Of a stretch of 64,000 bases of DNA, positions 26,001 to 34,124 are shown one piece after another; within the stretch, counting starts at the first letter, position 1, and every line of letters starts with the position of its first letter. The stretch comes from Luteolibacter flavescens (lineage in GTDB: Bacteria; Verrucomicrobiota; Verrucomicrobiia; Verrucomicrobiales; Akkermansiaceae). A program made the translations under genes and the position numbers. The notes beneath the pieces are model-generated. The model was not told the origin of the DNA, searched no databases, and saw only the letters and a list, made by a program, of their open reading frames with translations. The DNA lies in contig NZ_JAPDDS010000008.1 of assembly GCF_025950085.1 (NCBI RefSeq), forward strand, positions 62,001-126,000. The letters are read 5' to 3'.

Positions 26001-27816
26001 CCCACAGGAATTGATCGGAAGCACCCGCGCTATCGAGCACACGGCCCGTGAGGATGGGGAGCATGCGGATGGGATCGTAGCCATTGCGCTCCAGGAACTC
26101 GGCGTCGAAGCCATCGGTCCAGTTCTGCGAGCCGCGCTCGTAGCTGTCCATGGTGATGCTCTTGAAGACGGACTTTTGGTCCGGCGTCATGCGGTCGAGC
26201 AACTGCCCCATCATCGAGTCGAAGTGATGGCGCGCGTGCGTGCGGTTCATCTTGTCCACCTCCAGGCCGGTGCCTTCCGGCGGAGCGGGGCCGTTCTTCG
26301 TGCCGGTGGTGACCATGCCGAAGTACATGAGCGTCCAGTCGCCGGGCGGCACGGTGCAGGTCAGCACGCCATCGCTGCCGAGATGCTCCGTCAGATCGAG
26401 GATGCCCTCGCTCTTGATCACGGAGTCCGGATCGCCGGGCTCCACGGAGTCCGGGAAGATGTAGGATTCCCACGAGGGATTCGGCGTCGGGTGCATGCGG
26501 CCCATCTGCTTCTCCACGACCTGCGCCACGGTGGGCGAGGAGGTCAGCTCGACCGGGATGCCGGGATCGGGATCGAGCTGGAAGCGGTCCGCGGTAACAT
26601 CCGGGAAGCTGAAGGTCTCGGCACCATTTGGCAGGAAGTCCGTTTGCGCGCTGCCGCCATTCGCATTGATGCTGGCGACCACCTGGCGCTGGCCGTTCTT
26701 CACCGCGTAGAGCGTCGTATTGCCCGTGCCATGCACGATCAATCCGCGCGCGGTGAATGGCTCGGTGCGGGCGAACTCCAGCACGCCGCCGGCCGTGGTG
26801 GGAAGACGCCACGGGGCGATGCCCATGGTACCCAGCACATTCGCAGGCAGCCATTCGCCAGCCGTAGTCTTCGCGCTCTCCCAGGAGGAGCCGCTGTCAT
26901 GGCGGGCGACCGTGGCACCGCTGGCGTTTTTCAACACCACGCTCGCGATGAGTCCGGCGGGACTCGCAGCCGCATTGTTCACCGCGACGGTGACCGTATT
27001 GGTCCCGGCACGCAGGTGAGTCAGGATCGAATACTTCTCGATGGAGGTCCAGACACCGTCCTGACCCACCGGGGTGCCATTGACGGAGACGGTATAGCTA
27101 TCGTCCGCGGTGAGATCCACCGTGGCCGAGCCGAGCGAGCCCGGGGTGGCCTCGAAGGACACCCGGAAATAGCGGATAGCCGCAGGGACCGAGGTGAGCG
27201 CGGCGCTGCCGTCCTCCGGATGCCAGATCCATCGGGCCGACGCCAGCGGCGCGCGCTGCGGATTCTCACCGGTGAGCGTCACTGACTCCACCCGCGGCAC
27301 CGCGAGGACGGCGATGTCTTGCCCCGCTGGCACATCCACAGGCCGCACGAGCTGGCTGAAGCTGCCACCCTGGATCTCCTTCTCGCTCCACGTCACCCGT
27401 CGCATCGATTGCTCCGGTGTGATCCACGGTCCGCCTGCCTGGCTCCATCCAGGGCTATTGAAAGCACCGAGCTCGACGGAAAGCCGCTTCGCTTCGCTGA
27501 AGGCATGCAATGTCAGCTCGTACCACTCCTCGGTGAACATGTCCACCGACCCCGATGCGCCGCCCTCGCCATCGATGTAGGCGATCATTGCGCGGCGGAT
27601 CCCGACCGAAGCCATCGCCTCGAGATCCTTGGTGATGCCTTCCTTGGTATAGCTGCCATTCAGCCAGTACCAGAAGGTCCACGGCTTCGTCTCCTCCGGC
27701 GGATTCTTGAAGCCCTCCACCATTCCGTCCGCCGCACCCGCGGTCGGCATCGGCACGGTGCAGAGCATGCACAGGGCTAGGGCCAGAATGGGGCTTTTGA
27801 AGAAGTCATTCATCAT
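23098..27816 (-). CDS. secreted GH106-type alpha-L-rhamnosidase, multidomain
   Basis: A 1572-residue exported glycoside hydrolase. The signal peptide ends near residue 28. The mature protein opens with GFKNPPEETKPWTFWYWLNG, a hallmark of the GH106 rhamnosidase family, and a catalytic domain extends to about residue 970. It is interrupted near 190-290 by an inserted beta-sandwich (ARWIWHPEDG onward). A further beta-sandwich ends in SLDVTDALQPGANEVQV (about 1090-1130). A Big_5-like Ig domain (about 1144-1250), a carbohydrate-binding-like domain and a C-terminal module with DPDSDNLTNGLEAW near 1461 follow. It should release terminal alpha-L-rhamnose from plant or microbial polysaccharides outside the cell. 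It is divergent from an AraC gene that probably controls it. Confidence 0.85.
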   Translation of the reverse strand: MMNDFFKSPILALALCMLCTVPMPTAGAADGMVEGFKNPPEETKPWTFWYWLNGSYTKEGITKDLEAMASVGIRRAMIAYIDGEGGASGSVDMFTEEWYELTLHAFSEAKRLSVELGAFNSPGWSQAGGPWITPEQSMRRVTWSEKEIQGGSFSQLVRPVDVPAGQDIAVLAVPRVESVTLTGENPQRAPLASARWIWHPEDGSAALTSVPAAIRYFRVSFEATPGSLGSATVDLTADDSYTVSVNGTPVGQDGVWTSIEKYSILTHLRAGTNTVTVAVNNAAASPAGLIASVVLKNASGATVARHDSGSSWESAKTTAGEWLPANVLGTMGIAPWRLPTTAGGVLEFARTEPFTARGLIVHGTGNTTLYAVKNGQRQVVASINANGGSAQTDFLPNGAETFSFPDVTADRFQLDPDPGIPVELTSSPTVAQVVEKQMGRMHPTPNPSWESYIFPDSVEPGDPDSVIKSEGILDLTEHLGSDGVLTCTVPPGDWTLMYFGMVTTGTKNGPAPPEGTGLEVDKMNRTHARHHFDSMMGQLLDRMTPDQKSVFKSITMDSYERGSQNWTDGFDAEFLERNGYDPIRMLPILTGRVLDSAGASDQFLWDMRRTVADMIAENFVGGLSEVARENGLTLWCENYGHWGYPGEFLVYGGHADAIAGEFWTSGNDLGPLECRAASSAAHIYGKQRVYAEAFTSSFSTEHHPYTIKARGEEMFTHGINHFVLHVYVQQPADGEPGNNPWFGTAFHRNTPWFVQGRDWVKYLQRCHYMLQEGEPAADVAVYIGDHAPQMTGPANPVPAGYDFDYMGSDAILRKLHIVDGDWVVYDESDPARISARWKFLALPAGLGHMRPQIRQRLDELIQQGGKIFTGVPLSANTLAAAGVKPMLSDASATLRWKARKLDEGMQYFVCNFGTTGPFTATFRVTGKVPELFNPVTGEVTPLARYEAVDGGTRVTFDVRDRADAFFLVFRKAAEQPSVTAVSGPVSPLKLSYDAEDRLVAESGSAGIYNLAMSDGTDRQVNIGQGSQSFTIPGAWQSTLQNGKASSVVKQNTFTLPAGFGTGKRVTLDLGAVSVMAKVTLNGHTYDTLWMPPYSLDVTDALQPGANEVQVLLTGTAGGTASMGQEVTLRTSVRTVVDDAAMRLNSLSPQRDATGVPRGGNLVMRFDRKIVAGSGRIVLVRSGDGVEVEAFDVTSSARLRFTGSTLVIDPTADLADEQTYHVLVDGGAITGASGEAFGGIADKATWSFSTHERTSIHITEPGFEGARALGGWVPGGIPGPGISTASALASWTKVGTGAGYGWIGAGQYSDPMPDGDIYAYANGGDSIRQTLAETLQAGTTYSLAVATGWRADLAAGPYPTYPGYGIELWAGGSLLASDYSANRGGTGSAPAAGRWKDVLAAFTTGESHPQLGQPLEIRLRGYGVQTNYDAVRLTKQGTIRGSDFASYMSDPAFGLPPSAQGFLLDPDSDNLTNGLEAWFGTHPNQPGPSLSGIAASGGTFTFSHPMNEYPPADLLGSYEWSQDLIDWYPDGAGPTGGPTVSFRSRISGGVCHVTATPSEVLPELFVRVVVVQG

Positions 27817-28109
27817 GATGTCGAAGGGATCACATTATCCATTGGTATGCTCCGATACTAGGAATCATCATGATCTCGTTCAAAGCGTTTCACGCCAGAT
27901 TCCACGCCACCCCTCAAAGCTTTGCGACAAGGTCGATAGCTGCCTTTGAATCAACATCTACATGAATATTACGGGAAATTTTTCGATTCCAGCTCGATTC
28001 CTCACTCCAGATTTTGCGACACATTCCGTATGACTCACCTGTGATCGTTTTCCCGGCATCGCGAATGCTTGGGGCTTCCCGAAAGGATAAATTTCGACAG
28101 CACCGCTCC
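27817..28109. promoter_or_regulatory. divergent promoter region, rhamnosidase and AraC regulator
   Basis: About 290 bases, more AT-rich than the surroundings, separate two divergent starts. A short palindrome atcat-c-atgat lies at 27864-27874. AraC proteins usually bind direct repeats, and I could not pick out a convincing pair, so the operator is not assigned. Confidence 0.45.
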
Positions 28110-29096
28110 ATGAAAGGACGCAACCGTTATCACTACCTGCCCGTCGATGATTCGGCGGTGGATTGGGGATTCTACGTGACCACGGCGGGCCGCACGCTGG
28201 ACCCGGCGGGTGCGGACGCGGACCTGCCCTACGGGGAGCATCCCAGCATGTATCTCTTCGACCAGCACTCCGAGTCGCGCGAGTCGGCGCTGCAGGCATC
28301 CGCGCGGGAATCCGGGCGCGTGCTCCCCGAATTCGCCATCGTCTTCACGAACCGGACGCACGGGGTCTTCGAGTCCGACGAGACCGGGATCGTGGAGTTC
28401 AAGTCCCCCACCCTCATCTTCCTCTTCCCCGGAGTGTGGCACCGCTATCGCTCGATCCTCGGCCCTCAACAATGGCTGGACCAGCGGTGGATCTGCTACA
28501 ATGGGACCGGCGCCTACCGGCTGCTGCGCCAGGGATTTGTCACGCCGAAGACCGCCATCCGCCCGGCGGCCCGCCCGCGCCAACTGGCGTCCGCCTTCGA
28601 CCAGTTCATCGATCACATCACGGCAAATCCGCTGGAGAATCCGATCCTGCTATCGATGCACGCCATGAAGCTCGTGGCGCTCAGCATCGAATCCGCAAGA
28701 CACCCCGCCCCGGAGAAACCGGGCGACACCATCGCCCCGCCACCCGCGAACGACGACCTCGTCACCCGCACCATGAACCTGATCTGGACGGTCAGCCACC
28801 GCGGAATGTCCGTGGACCAACTGTGCGAGCTGGCCGACGTGAACCGCCGCACGCTGGAGCGGCGCTTCCGCGCGGCACGCGGCCACACGCTGCTCGATGA
28901 GATCCACCTCTGTCGCTGCTCGCGTGCCCGTCACTTCCTCGAGCGCACCGACCTGCCCGTGAAGAACATCTGCTGGCTCGTCGGCTTCACCAATGTCGAA
29001 CAAATGCGCCTCGTCTTCCACCGCATCACCGGCGTGACCCCCGGCGAATACCGGACCAAACTCCAACGAGCCAAAGGCCCGCCCACTGGAAGCTGA
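28110..29096 (+). CDS. AraC-family transcriptional regulator
   Basis: A 328-residue regulator. ATG 28110 is chosen because the N-terminal sensor fold starts just after it (MKGRNRYHYLPVDD); the frame extends to 28014. The N-terminal 160 residues form a cupin-like ligand-binding domain with FVFTN-like strands and FLFPGVWHRY. The last 100 residues hold the double helix-turn-helix: SVDQLCELADVNRRTLERRF and NICWLVGFTNVEQMRLVFHR, ending in the family signature GVTPGEYR. Such proteins usually activate sugar-degradation genes when the sugar is present. The adjacent divergent rhamnosidase is the obvious target, and rhamnose or a rhamnoside the likely inducer (inference). Confidence 0.87.
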   Translation: MKGRNRYHYLPVDDSAVDWGFYVTTAGRTLDPAGADADLPYGEHPSMYLFDQHSESRESALQASARESGRVLPEFAIVFTNRTHGVFESDETGIVEFKSPTLIFLFPGVWHRYRSILGPQQWLDQRWICYNGTGAYRLLRQGFVTPKTAIRPAARPRQLASAFDQFIDHITANPLENPILLSMHAMKLVALSIESARHPAPEKPGDTIAPPPANDDLVTRTMNLIWTVSHRGMSVDQLCELADVNRRTLERRFRAARGHTLLDEIHLCRCSRARHFLERTDLPVKNICWLVGFTNVEQMRLVFHRITGVTPGEYRTKLQRAKGPPTGS

Positions 29097-29148
29097 GCAA
29101 GGCGACCCGCTCTAACAGCACCGCCGACGCCTGGGGAATCCGCTTTTT

Positions 29149-31842
29149 TCAGCGCAGGCCGATGGTCTTCCCGCCGAAGGCGGAGTAGTCCACGGGGGTG
29201 CAGGTGAGGACGATGACCTGGAGGCCGCGCAGGGCGGCGAGGTCGAGCATGCGCTGGAGGGACTGGATGCGCGCGGGGTCGGTGTAGGCGAAGGCATCGT
29301 CGAAGAGCACCGGCAGGCAACCGTCGTGATCCGCGGCCAGGATCTCGGCGAGCGCGAGGCGGACGGCGGCGGCCACCTGCTCGCGTGCGCCGCCACTGAG
29401 GACGGAGAAGCCGAAGGTGGAGTCGTCGGAGCGGATGATTTCCAAGCCTTCGATGCCGGTGTCGGAGACATTCACACGCGCCTGCGCGGCCGGACCGAAG
29501 AGGCACTGCAAGTAGCCGGTGATGCGATCCGCAAGCGGCTGGACGAGCGCGCGGTCGATGCCTTCCCGGCAGGAGGAAAAGAGCTGGTGAAGCTGCTCGA
29601 TCGCCCTCGCCCGGCGCTGCTGCGAGGCATGGATCTCAAGCGCGGCCACGTGACGGGCCAGCGCATGGCTCAGCTCTGCCTGTGGGTCCGTGCTGCCGTC
29701 GAGGGTGAGGCGTTCGCGGGCGATCAGCCGGAGATTTTCAGCTTCCCGACGACGGGCTTCCTGCTGGGCGATGGCGCGGACGAAGCGGTCGAGATCCGCG
29801 GCCAATGCATCGGGCGAAAGCGCGACCAGCGCCGCCTTCGTCGCGGCGAGCGATCCGGTGGCTGCCTGCTCAGCATCGCGGGCCTTCACGAGCGCTGCTT
29901 CCCGCGCGGTGGCATCGCCATGGGTTTCCTGAAGGATCCGGAGCTTGGTTTCGAGGTCGCGCAGGGATTGGCGGGCCTGAGCTGCCTGATCTCCATGGGC
30001 CTGGAGCTTGGCGGCTGCCGCTTCAAAGCGCTCGCGAAGCTGGGCCGCATGATGACGGGTGACGGCCTCGGCCTTCTCCGCCTCATCAAGGGTTTGCTGG
30101 AGAGTGGCGCGGAGCTGCTGCGCGGCGTCGTGGCTGCCGGGCAAGTCCGGTGAACCGGCAGCGGCGTGGCGACGCTCGAGCTCCGACTTCGCCGCCTCAT
30201 GCGCGGTCCCCGCTGCGGTGAGTTCCGCCGACAGTACTTCGCCGCCAAGGGCCTTCCAGCGGATCTCGAGCTGGGCGATCTGCTGGGTGAGGGTCTGACG
30301 CAGTTGGAGCACGGCGGTCGCCTGATCGAGATCCCGCAACGTGTGGCGATCCAGCGCATCCTTCAGCGAGCGCCGCGAGGCCTCCAGCCGGAGGCGTGCA
30401 TCGGCGAGTGAAATGCCGCCGCCGGGATGGATGCGCAGTCGAGTACCGGGACCGATTTTCAGCTCGCCGGTATCGGTCAGCGTGCGCGCTTCACCGGGCA
30501 CGAGCGCTTGCCCGTCGAGGCTCACGGCGACATCCGAGGCGATGAGTTCGATGCCCGTGGCCATCGCGCTGAGGCTGGCCTCGGCCTGGCTGGCGGCGCG
30601 ATCCAGTTGGCGCAAGACTTCAAGATCCTTGGCGGTGATCGCCGGGAGTTGGGAAAGCGCTTCCTCCTGACCGCGGATGTCCGTGCGAAGCTGGCTCGCC
30701 TCCGCGGCGCGTGCAGTCAGCCGTGCAAGGTCGGCCGCCTTCTCGAGAACGGCGATGGACGCGACGGCGCAGTCATGCCGGAGACGGGCCGTCCGGATCG
30801 CGTCGGCGCTCTGGCGCTGGGACGTCTCCGCGGACTGGCTCAGTTCGCGGGCTTCCTTTTCCCCGGCGACAAGCGACGCCTCCATGCGCTCCGCCGGACC
30901 CAGCGAATCGCGCGACTGGTCCGCCTGCTCGTGGAGCTTGCGAATGGCGGCGTCCTGCTCTGCAAGCTGGCGCGCCAATGTGGCGGCAGTCTGCCAAGCG
31001 TGCTGCCGCGCCTCTTCCTGGCGACGGAGTTCGGCGACCTCTAACAGCTTGGCATCCGTGACGACCTTTTGCTCGCGGAGGCCGGGCAAGATGAGATCGA
31101 TCTCGGCGAGTTCCCGCTCGGATCGCTCATGCTCGGCGGCCGCCTGCTCCAGCCGCCCGGCGATCTCACGGGCGCGACTCAGGGAAGCCTCCGCCTCGGC
31201 AAGCCGCGCGCGTGCAAGCTCGGGCGGCGATCCCGCCTTCAGCTTCCCGGTCGCCGTGAAAAGTTCGTCGTAACGGGCGGCGACGTGTTCTCGAACGCGT
31301 TGGTCGGTGGCGGACTGCATCACGGCGGCCAGCCCGTCCTGCTGGAGGCGATGGACGAGCGTGTCCTTGTGATCGCTGGCGTGGCCCGAGGGGTCATCGC
31401 CGGAGCTGCCCTGCCACACCCAGAGATGGGCCCAGAGGGTCGGCAGGAGTTTCGCCGCACCGCCGCCGCTCGCGGTCTCGGATTTGAGAAGCTCGGCCAG
31501 CCGTGTCTCGGCCTCGTCGTCCTTCAGCGGGGTCGCGCCACTGGCGGTCAGGCGGGTGCTGCCCTTCGCTCCTGCGAATCGCTTCTCCAGCTCCCACGTG
31601 CTGCCTGCCGCCTCGAATGTCAGGTAAATCTCCGGCTCACCGAGGTGGCGGGTGGACACCATTTCCTTCTGCGTCCGCCCGCCGGTCTTTGCCCGCAGGA
31701 AGAGCGCGCGGTGAATCGCCTCGGCCAGCGTGCTCTTGCCGGTCTCATTGGCACCGCCGATGAGATTGCGCGAGCGATCGAAGGCGACCGTGAGTTCCTG
31801 ATGAACCCGGTAGTTGCGGAGAGTGAGCGAGATGAGGCGCAT
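29149..31842 (-). CDS. SMC-like AAA ATPase, YhaN/SbcC type
   Basis: An 897-residue coiled-coil ATPase. ATG 31842 is chosen since MRLISLTLRNYRVH is the usual first strand; a GTG directly after the upstream stop (31884) is the alternative. Walker A is GANETGKST near residue 32. Long Ala/Glu/Arg-rich coiled coils fill about 190-720, and the C-terminus has the ABC-type signature LSGGAREQ and Walker B LPVLFDDAFAY. I see no CxxC zinc hook, which separates it from Rad50/SbcC and favours YhaN (AAA_27). It pairs with the upstream phosphoesterase gene and probably forms a DNA end-processing complex in the cytoplasm. Confidence 0.85.
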   Translation of the reverse strand: MRLISLTLRNYRVHQELTVAFDRSRNLIGGANETGKSTLAEAIHRALFLRAKTGGRTQKEMVSTRHLGEPEIYLTFEAAGSTWELEKRFAGAKGSTRLTASGATPLKDDEAETRLAELLKSETASGGGAAKLLPTLWAHLWVWQGSSGDDPSGHASDHKDTLVHRLQQDGLAAVMQSATDQRVREHVAARYDELFTATGKLKAGSPPELARARLAEAEASLSRAREIAGRLEQAAAEHERSERELAEIDLILPGLREQKVVTDAKLLEVAELRRQEEARQHAWQTAATLARQLAEQDAAIRKLHEQADQSRDSLGPAERMEASLVAGEKEARELSQSAETSQRQSADAIRTARLRHDCAVASIAVLEKAADLARLTARAAEASQLRTDIRGQEEALSQLPAITAKDLEVLRQLDRAASQAEASLSAMATGIELIASDVAVSLDGQALVPGEARTLTDTGELKIGPGTRLRIHPGGGISLADARLRLEASRRSLKDALDRHTLRDLDQATAVLQLRQTLTQQIAQLEIRWKALGGEVLSAELTAAGTAHEAAKSELERRHAAAGSPDLPGSHDAAQQLRATLQQTLDEAEKAEAVTRHHAAQLRERFEAAAAKLQAHGDQAAQARQSLRDLETKLRILQETHGDATAREAALVKARDAEQAATGSLAATKAALVALSPDALAADLDRFVRAIAQQEARRREAENLRLIARERLTLDGSTDPQAELSHALARHVAALEIHASQQRRARAIEQLHQLFSSCREGIDRALVQPLADRITGYLQCLFGPAAQARVNVSDTGIEGLEIIRSDDSTFGFSVLSGGAREQVAAAVRLALAEILAADHDGCLPVLFDDAFAYTDPARIQSLQRMLDLAALRGLQVIVLTCTPVDYSAFGGKTIGLR

Positions 31843-31884
31843 CCGAGGGCTGGGGAGTGAGTCGTTTCTTCCGGTGCCGCGCAC

Positions 31885-33066
31885 TCAAGAAAGCGCCGCG
31901 TGGAGTTCGCGCAGCGCTAGCCGGGCGATGGCCGCGTCTTCGTCATCCCCATCCATGCGTGCGACCAATTGCGCGGCGACATTCGCGATGAGCGGGTCCG
32001 AGACGCGCTGGGTAAGTTCGCCGATCTCCCCGGCGGAGGGTGCCACCGTCACGCGGTTATCAAGCTTCAGCCGCACCAGCCGCGAATCCCATGACTCGAG
32101 GATCTCCTCCAGCCGGCTCGCCGCGGCGATGCCGAGTGAACCCTCTACGAGGAGCGAGAGAAGGTGAGCATCGCCACGGGTGCCGATCTCTTCATCGAGC
32201 GCCGCCACGAAGCGATCGAGATCGCCATCCTCGCCAAACCGGAAGTCCATCGCCTTCCACGAGAAGCCGGTGGTCCGCAGCGTCTCGACCTGCGGGGTGG
32301 CTCCCCTCGACAAGGTGACGCGGAGGACGTGTCCGGGGTCGTTTCCCACGCCCTTCGGAAAGCGGTCGATCTCGGGCGTCCCGCTGTACCAGGCGCGCGG
32401 CCCGACCTGCTTCGTGCCATGCCAATCGCCCAGCGCGATGTAGTCGATACCGTCATCCGCAAGCCGCGTGAGATCGATCCAGTTTGCCACGGACGCCACC
32501 TCGTCCTCGTCATCCTGCGAGGAGCCGAAGCCTTGGATGGTCCCGTGTGCCAACACGATGCGCGGAAGCCCAGCAGGCAAGGCCGGGTCATCGATGGCGG
32601 AGCGGATCCATGCGGTGGGGTCGCCGGGCTCATGACGCCGGAGCAGCGGCGCGGGGAAGATCACCGCACCCTGCATGACCACTGGCGAAGGTGACGTCAG
32701 CACCTGGAGATTTGGCGCGAGCTGCTGCCACTCCCGCTTGAAGAATTCCTGCTCCCAGATGCTCCCCGCACCACCGTGGTCGTGATTCCCCGGGATCACC
32801 AGCACCGGCACGCCGATGCTCCCGATGGCGGCACAAGCGGCGGACACGGTGGCCTTCGTCGCCTGCGGTGAGTCGAAGACATCCCCCGCGACCAGGACGA
32901 ATGCCGCGCCGGCCTCCTGCACCAGACCCGCGAGCCGCTGGACGGCATGAAGCCTCTCCTGCTGGAGCCGGTGGCGCTTGCCATCGTCGCGAACCGACGA
33001 GAAGGGCTTCCCGAGCTGCCAATCGGCCGTATGGAGAAATGTCAGGGGCATGGGAGGGGTTCGCAT
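31885..33066 (-). CDS. SbcD/YhaO-type metallophosphoesterase nuclease
   Basis: A 393-residue DNA exonuclease-like protein. The phosphoesterase motifs are in order: HTADWQLG (D-x-H type), GDVFD, GNHDHGG, VLAHGTIQG and GDWHGTKQVG, giving the two-metal site. The C-terminal 130 residues form a capping domain of mixed strands and helices. ATG 33066 is used; MPLTFLHTAD at 33051 is equally possible and fits the family start better. It is the first gene of the pair, 42 bases before the ATPase start. The pair likely resects or opens blocked DNA ends, as Mre11-Rad50 does (family knowledge). Confidence 0.87.
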   Translation of the reverse strand: MRTPPMPLTFLHTADWQLGKPFSSVRDDGKRHRLQQERLHAVQRLAGLVQEAGAAFVLVAGDVFDSPQATKATVSAACAAIGSIGVPVLVIPGNHDHGGAGSIWEQEFFKREWQQLAPNLQVLTSPSPVVMQGAVIFPAPLLRRHEPGDPTAWIRSAIDDPALPAGLPRIVLAHGTIQGFGSSQDDEDEVASVANWIDLTRLADDGIDYIALGDWHGTKQVGPRAWYSGTPEIDRFPKGVGNDPGHVLRVTLSRGATPQVETLRTTGFSWKAMDFRFGEDGDLDRFVAALDEEIGTRGDAHLLSLLVEGSLGIAAASRLEEILESWDSRLVRLKLDNRVTVAPSAGEIGELTQRVSDPLIANVAAQLVARMDGDDEDAAIARLALRELHAALS

Positions 33067-33142
33067 TCCCTAGCCGCCGCCAGGGATCGAGTCCACTTGG
33101 AATTCCCGGCCTTCCTCGTGCTGATGCCTTCCCATCCCGCAC

Positions 33143-33178
33143 GAAAAAACCCGCGGGAGTGAATCCCGCGGGTTTTTC
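33143..33178. terminator. bidirectional terminator
   Basis: A perfect inverted repeat: aaaaacccgcggga, a 5-base loop (gtgaa), then tcccgcgggttttt. A-run and T-run flank the stem, so it works on both strands. It ends the FKBP gene and insulates the nuclease pair. Confidence 0.93.
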
Positions 33179-33202
33179 AAATCGGTCTGATCCGGCTGGC
33201 GA

Positions 33203-34024
33203 TTACTCGCCTTGGCCAGGCATCGGGAAGGGCAGGCCGCCGTGCGGGTTTTGCGGGGCGTCCTGGATCTTCACGAGCTCGAGTTCGAAGATCAGCACGC
33301 TGTTCGGTGCGATCTCGGCGCTGCGGCGCTGGTCGCCGTAGGCCATGGCGCTCGGGATGAAGAGCTTCCACTTCGAGCCCACCGGCATGGTGGTGAGGGC
33401 TTCCTTGAAGCCTTCGATGACCTGCATGCCCATCGGCACCGGGCTGCCTTCCGGGGAGGCGTCGAATTCGGTGCCGTCGATCAGGGTGCCCTTGTAGTTC
33501 ACCATGAATTGCTTCTCCGGCTCGCCTTCCTTCGGCGCGACATACTTCTCTTCGCCACCCTTCGCGAGCACTTCGTATTGAAGGCCGCTCTTGGTGGTGA
33601 TCACGCCTTCGCGCTTGCCGTTCTCTTCGAGGAACTTCTTGCCGGCTTCGAGATTCTTCTCGGCACCTTCCTTTTCGCGGGTCTGGAGCAGCTCGCCGAG
33701 CGCCTGCATCGCACCCTGGAGGTCCGCCTCGGAGACTTCCGGCTTGTCGCCCTTGAAGGCGGCCATGAAGCCCTTCACGAAAGACTCGGTCTCGATGTCG
33801 CCGGGCGTGATGCCGAACTGGCCATACTGCTGGCCGAATTCACCGCCAGCGCGGAAGCCCAGACCGTAGGAGGACTGGGTCTTCACCTTTGCGGGGTCGA
33901 TCGGCGCGGCCGGTGCGGCCGGAGCCTCGGCGGGTTTCTCCGCGGGCGCTTCGTTCTGGGCGGCCGCCGGGATCAGGGTGGCGAGGCCGAAAGCCAGCAC
34001 GCCGGGAGTGAGGTGGAATTTCAT
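33203..34024 (-). CDS. exported FKBP-type peptidyl-prolyl isomerase, Mip/FkpA-like
   Basis: A 273-residue isomerase beginning at ATG 34024. The signal peptide ends near AAAQ at residue 22, followed by an Ala/Pro/Glu linker. Residues 50-150 form the helical FKBP_N dimerisation domain (GLGFRAGGEFG, then a long Lys/Glu helix). The FKBP domain (about 165-255) shows VNYKGTLIDGTEFDAS, GWKEAL-like GFKEALTTMPVGSKW, IPSAMAYGDQR and FELELVKI, containing the usual active-site positions. It should speed proline isomerisation in folding envelope proteins in the periplasm. A divergent GH25-like lipoprotein starts 100 bases away. A strong terminator follows. Confidence 0.92.
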   Translation of the reverse strand: MKFHLTPGVLAFGLATLIPAAAQNEAPAEKPAEAPAAPAAPIDPAKVKTQSSYGLGFRAGGEFGQQYGQFGITPGDIETESFVKGFMAAFKGDKPEVSEADLQGAMQALGELLQTREKEGAEKNLEAGKKFLEENGKREGVITTKSGLQYEVLAKGGEEKYVAPKEGEPEKQFMVNYKGTLIDGTEFDASPEGSPVPMGMQVIEGFKEALTTMPVGSKWKLFIPSAMAYGDQRRSAEIAPNSVLIFELELVKIQDAPQNPHGGLPFPMPGQGE

Positions 34025-34124
34025 TGCGGCGCGGACGCTAGGGGCGGAATTCCGACTTGTCGAGCGACGCCTTTGCGGCGAGTGCCCCCTCGACACGGCC
34101 CGCCGCGGCATGCTTCGCTGCGGC

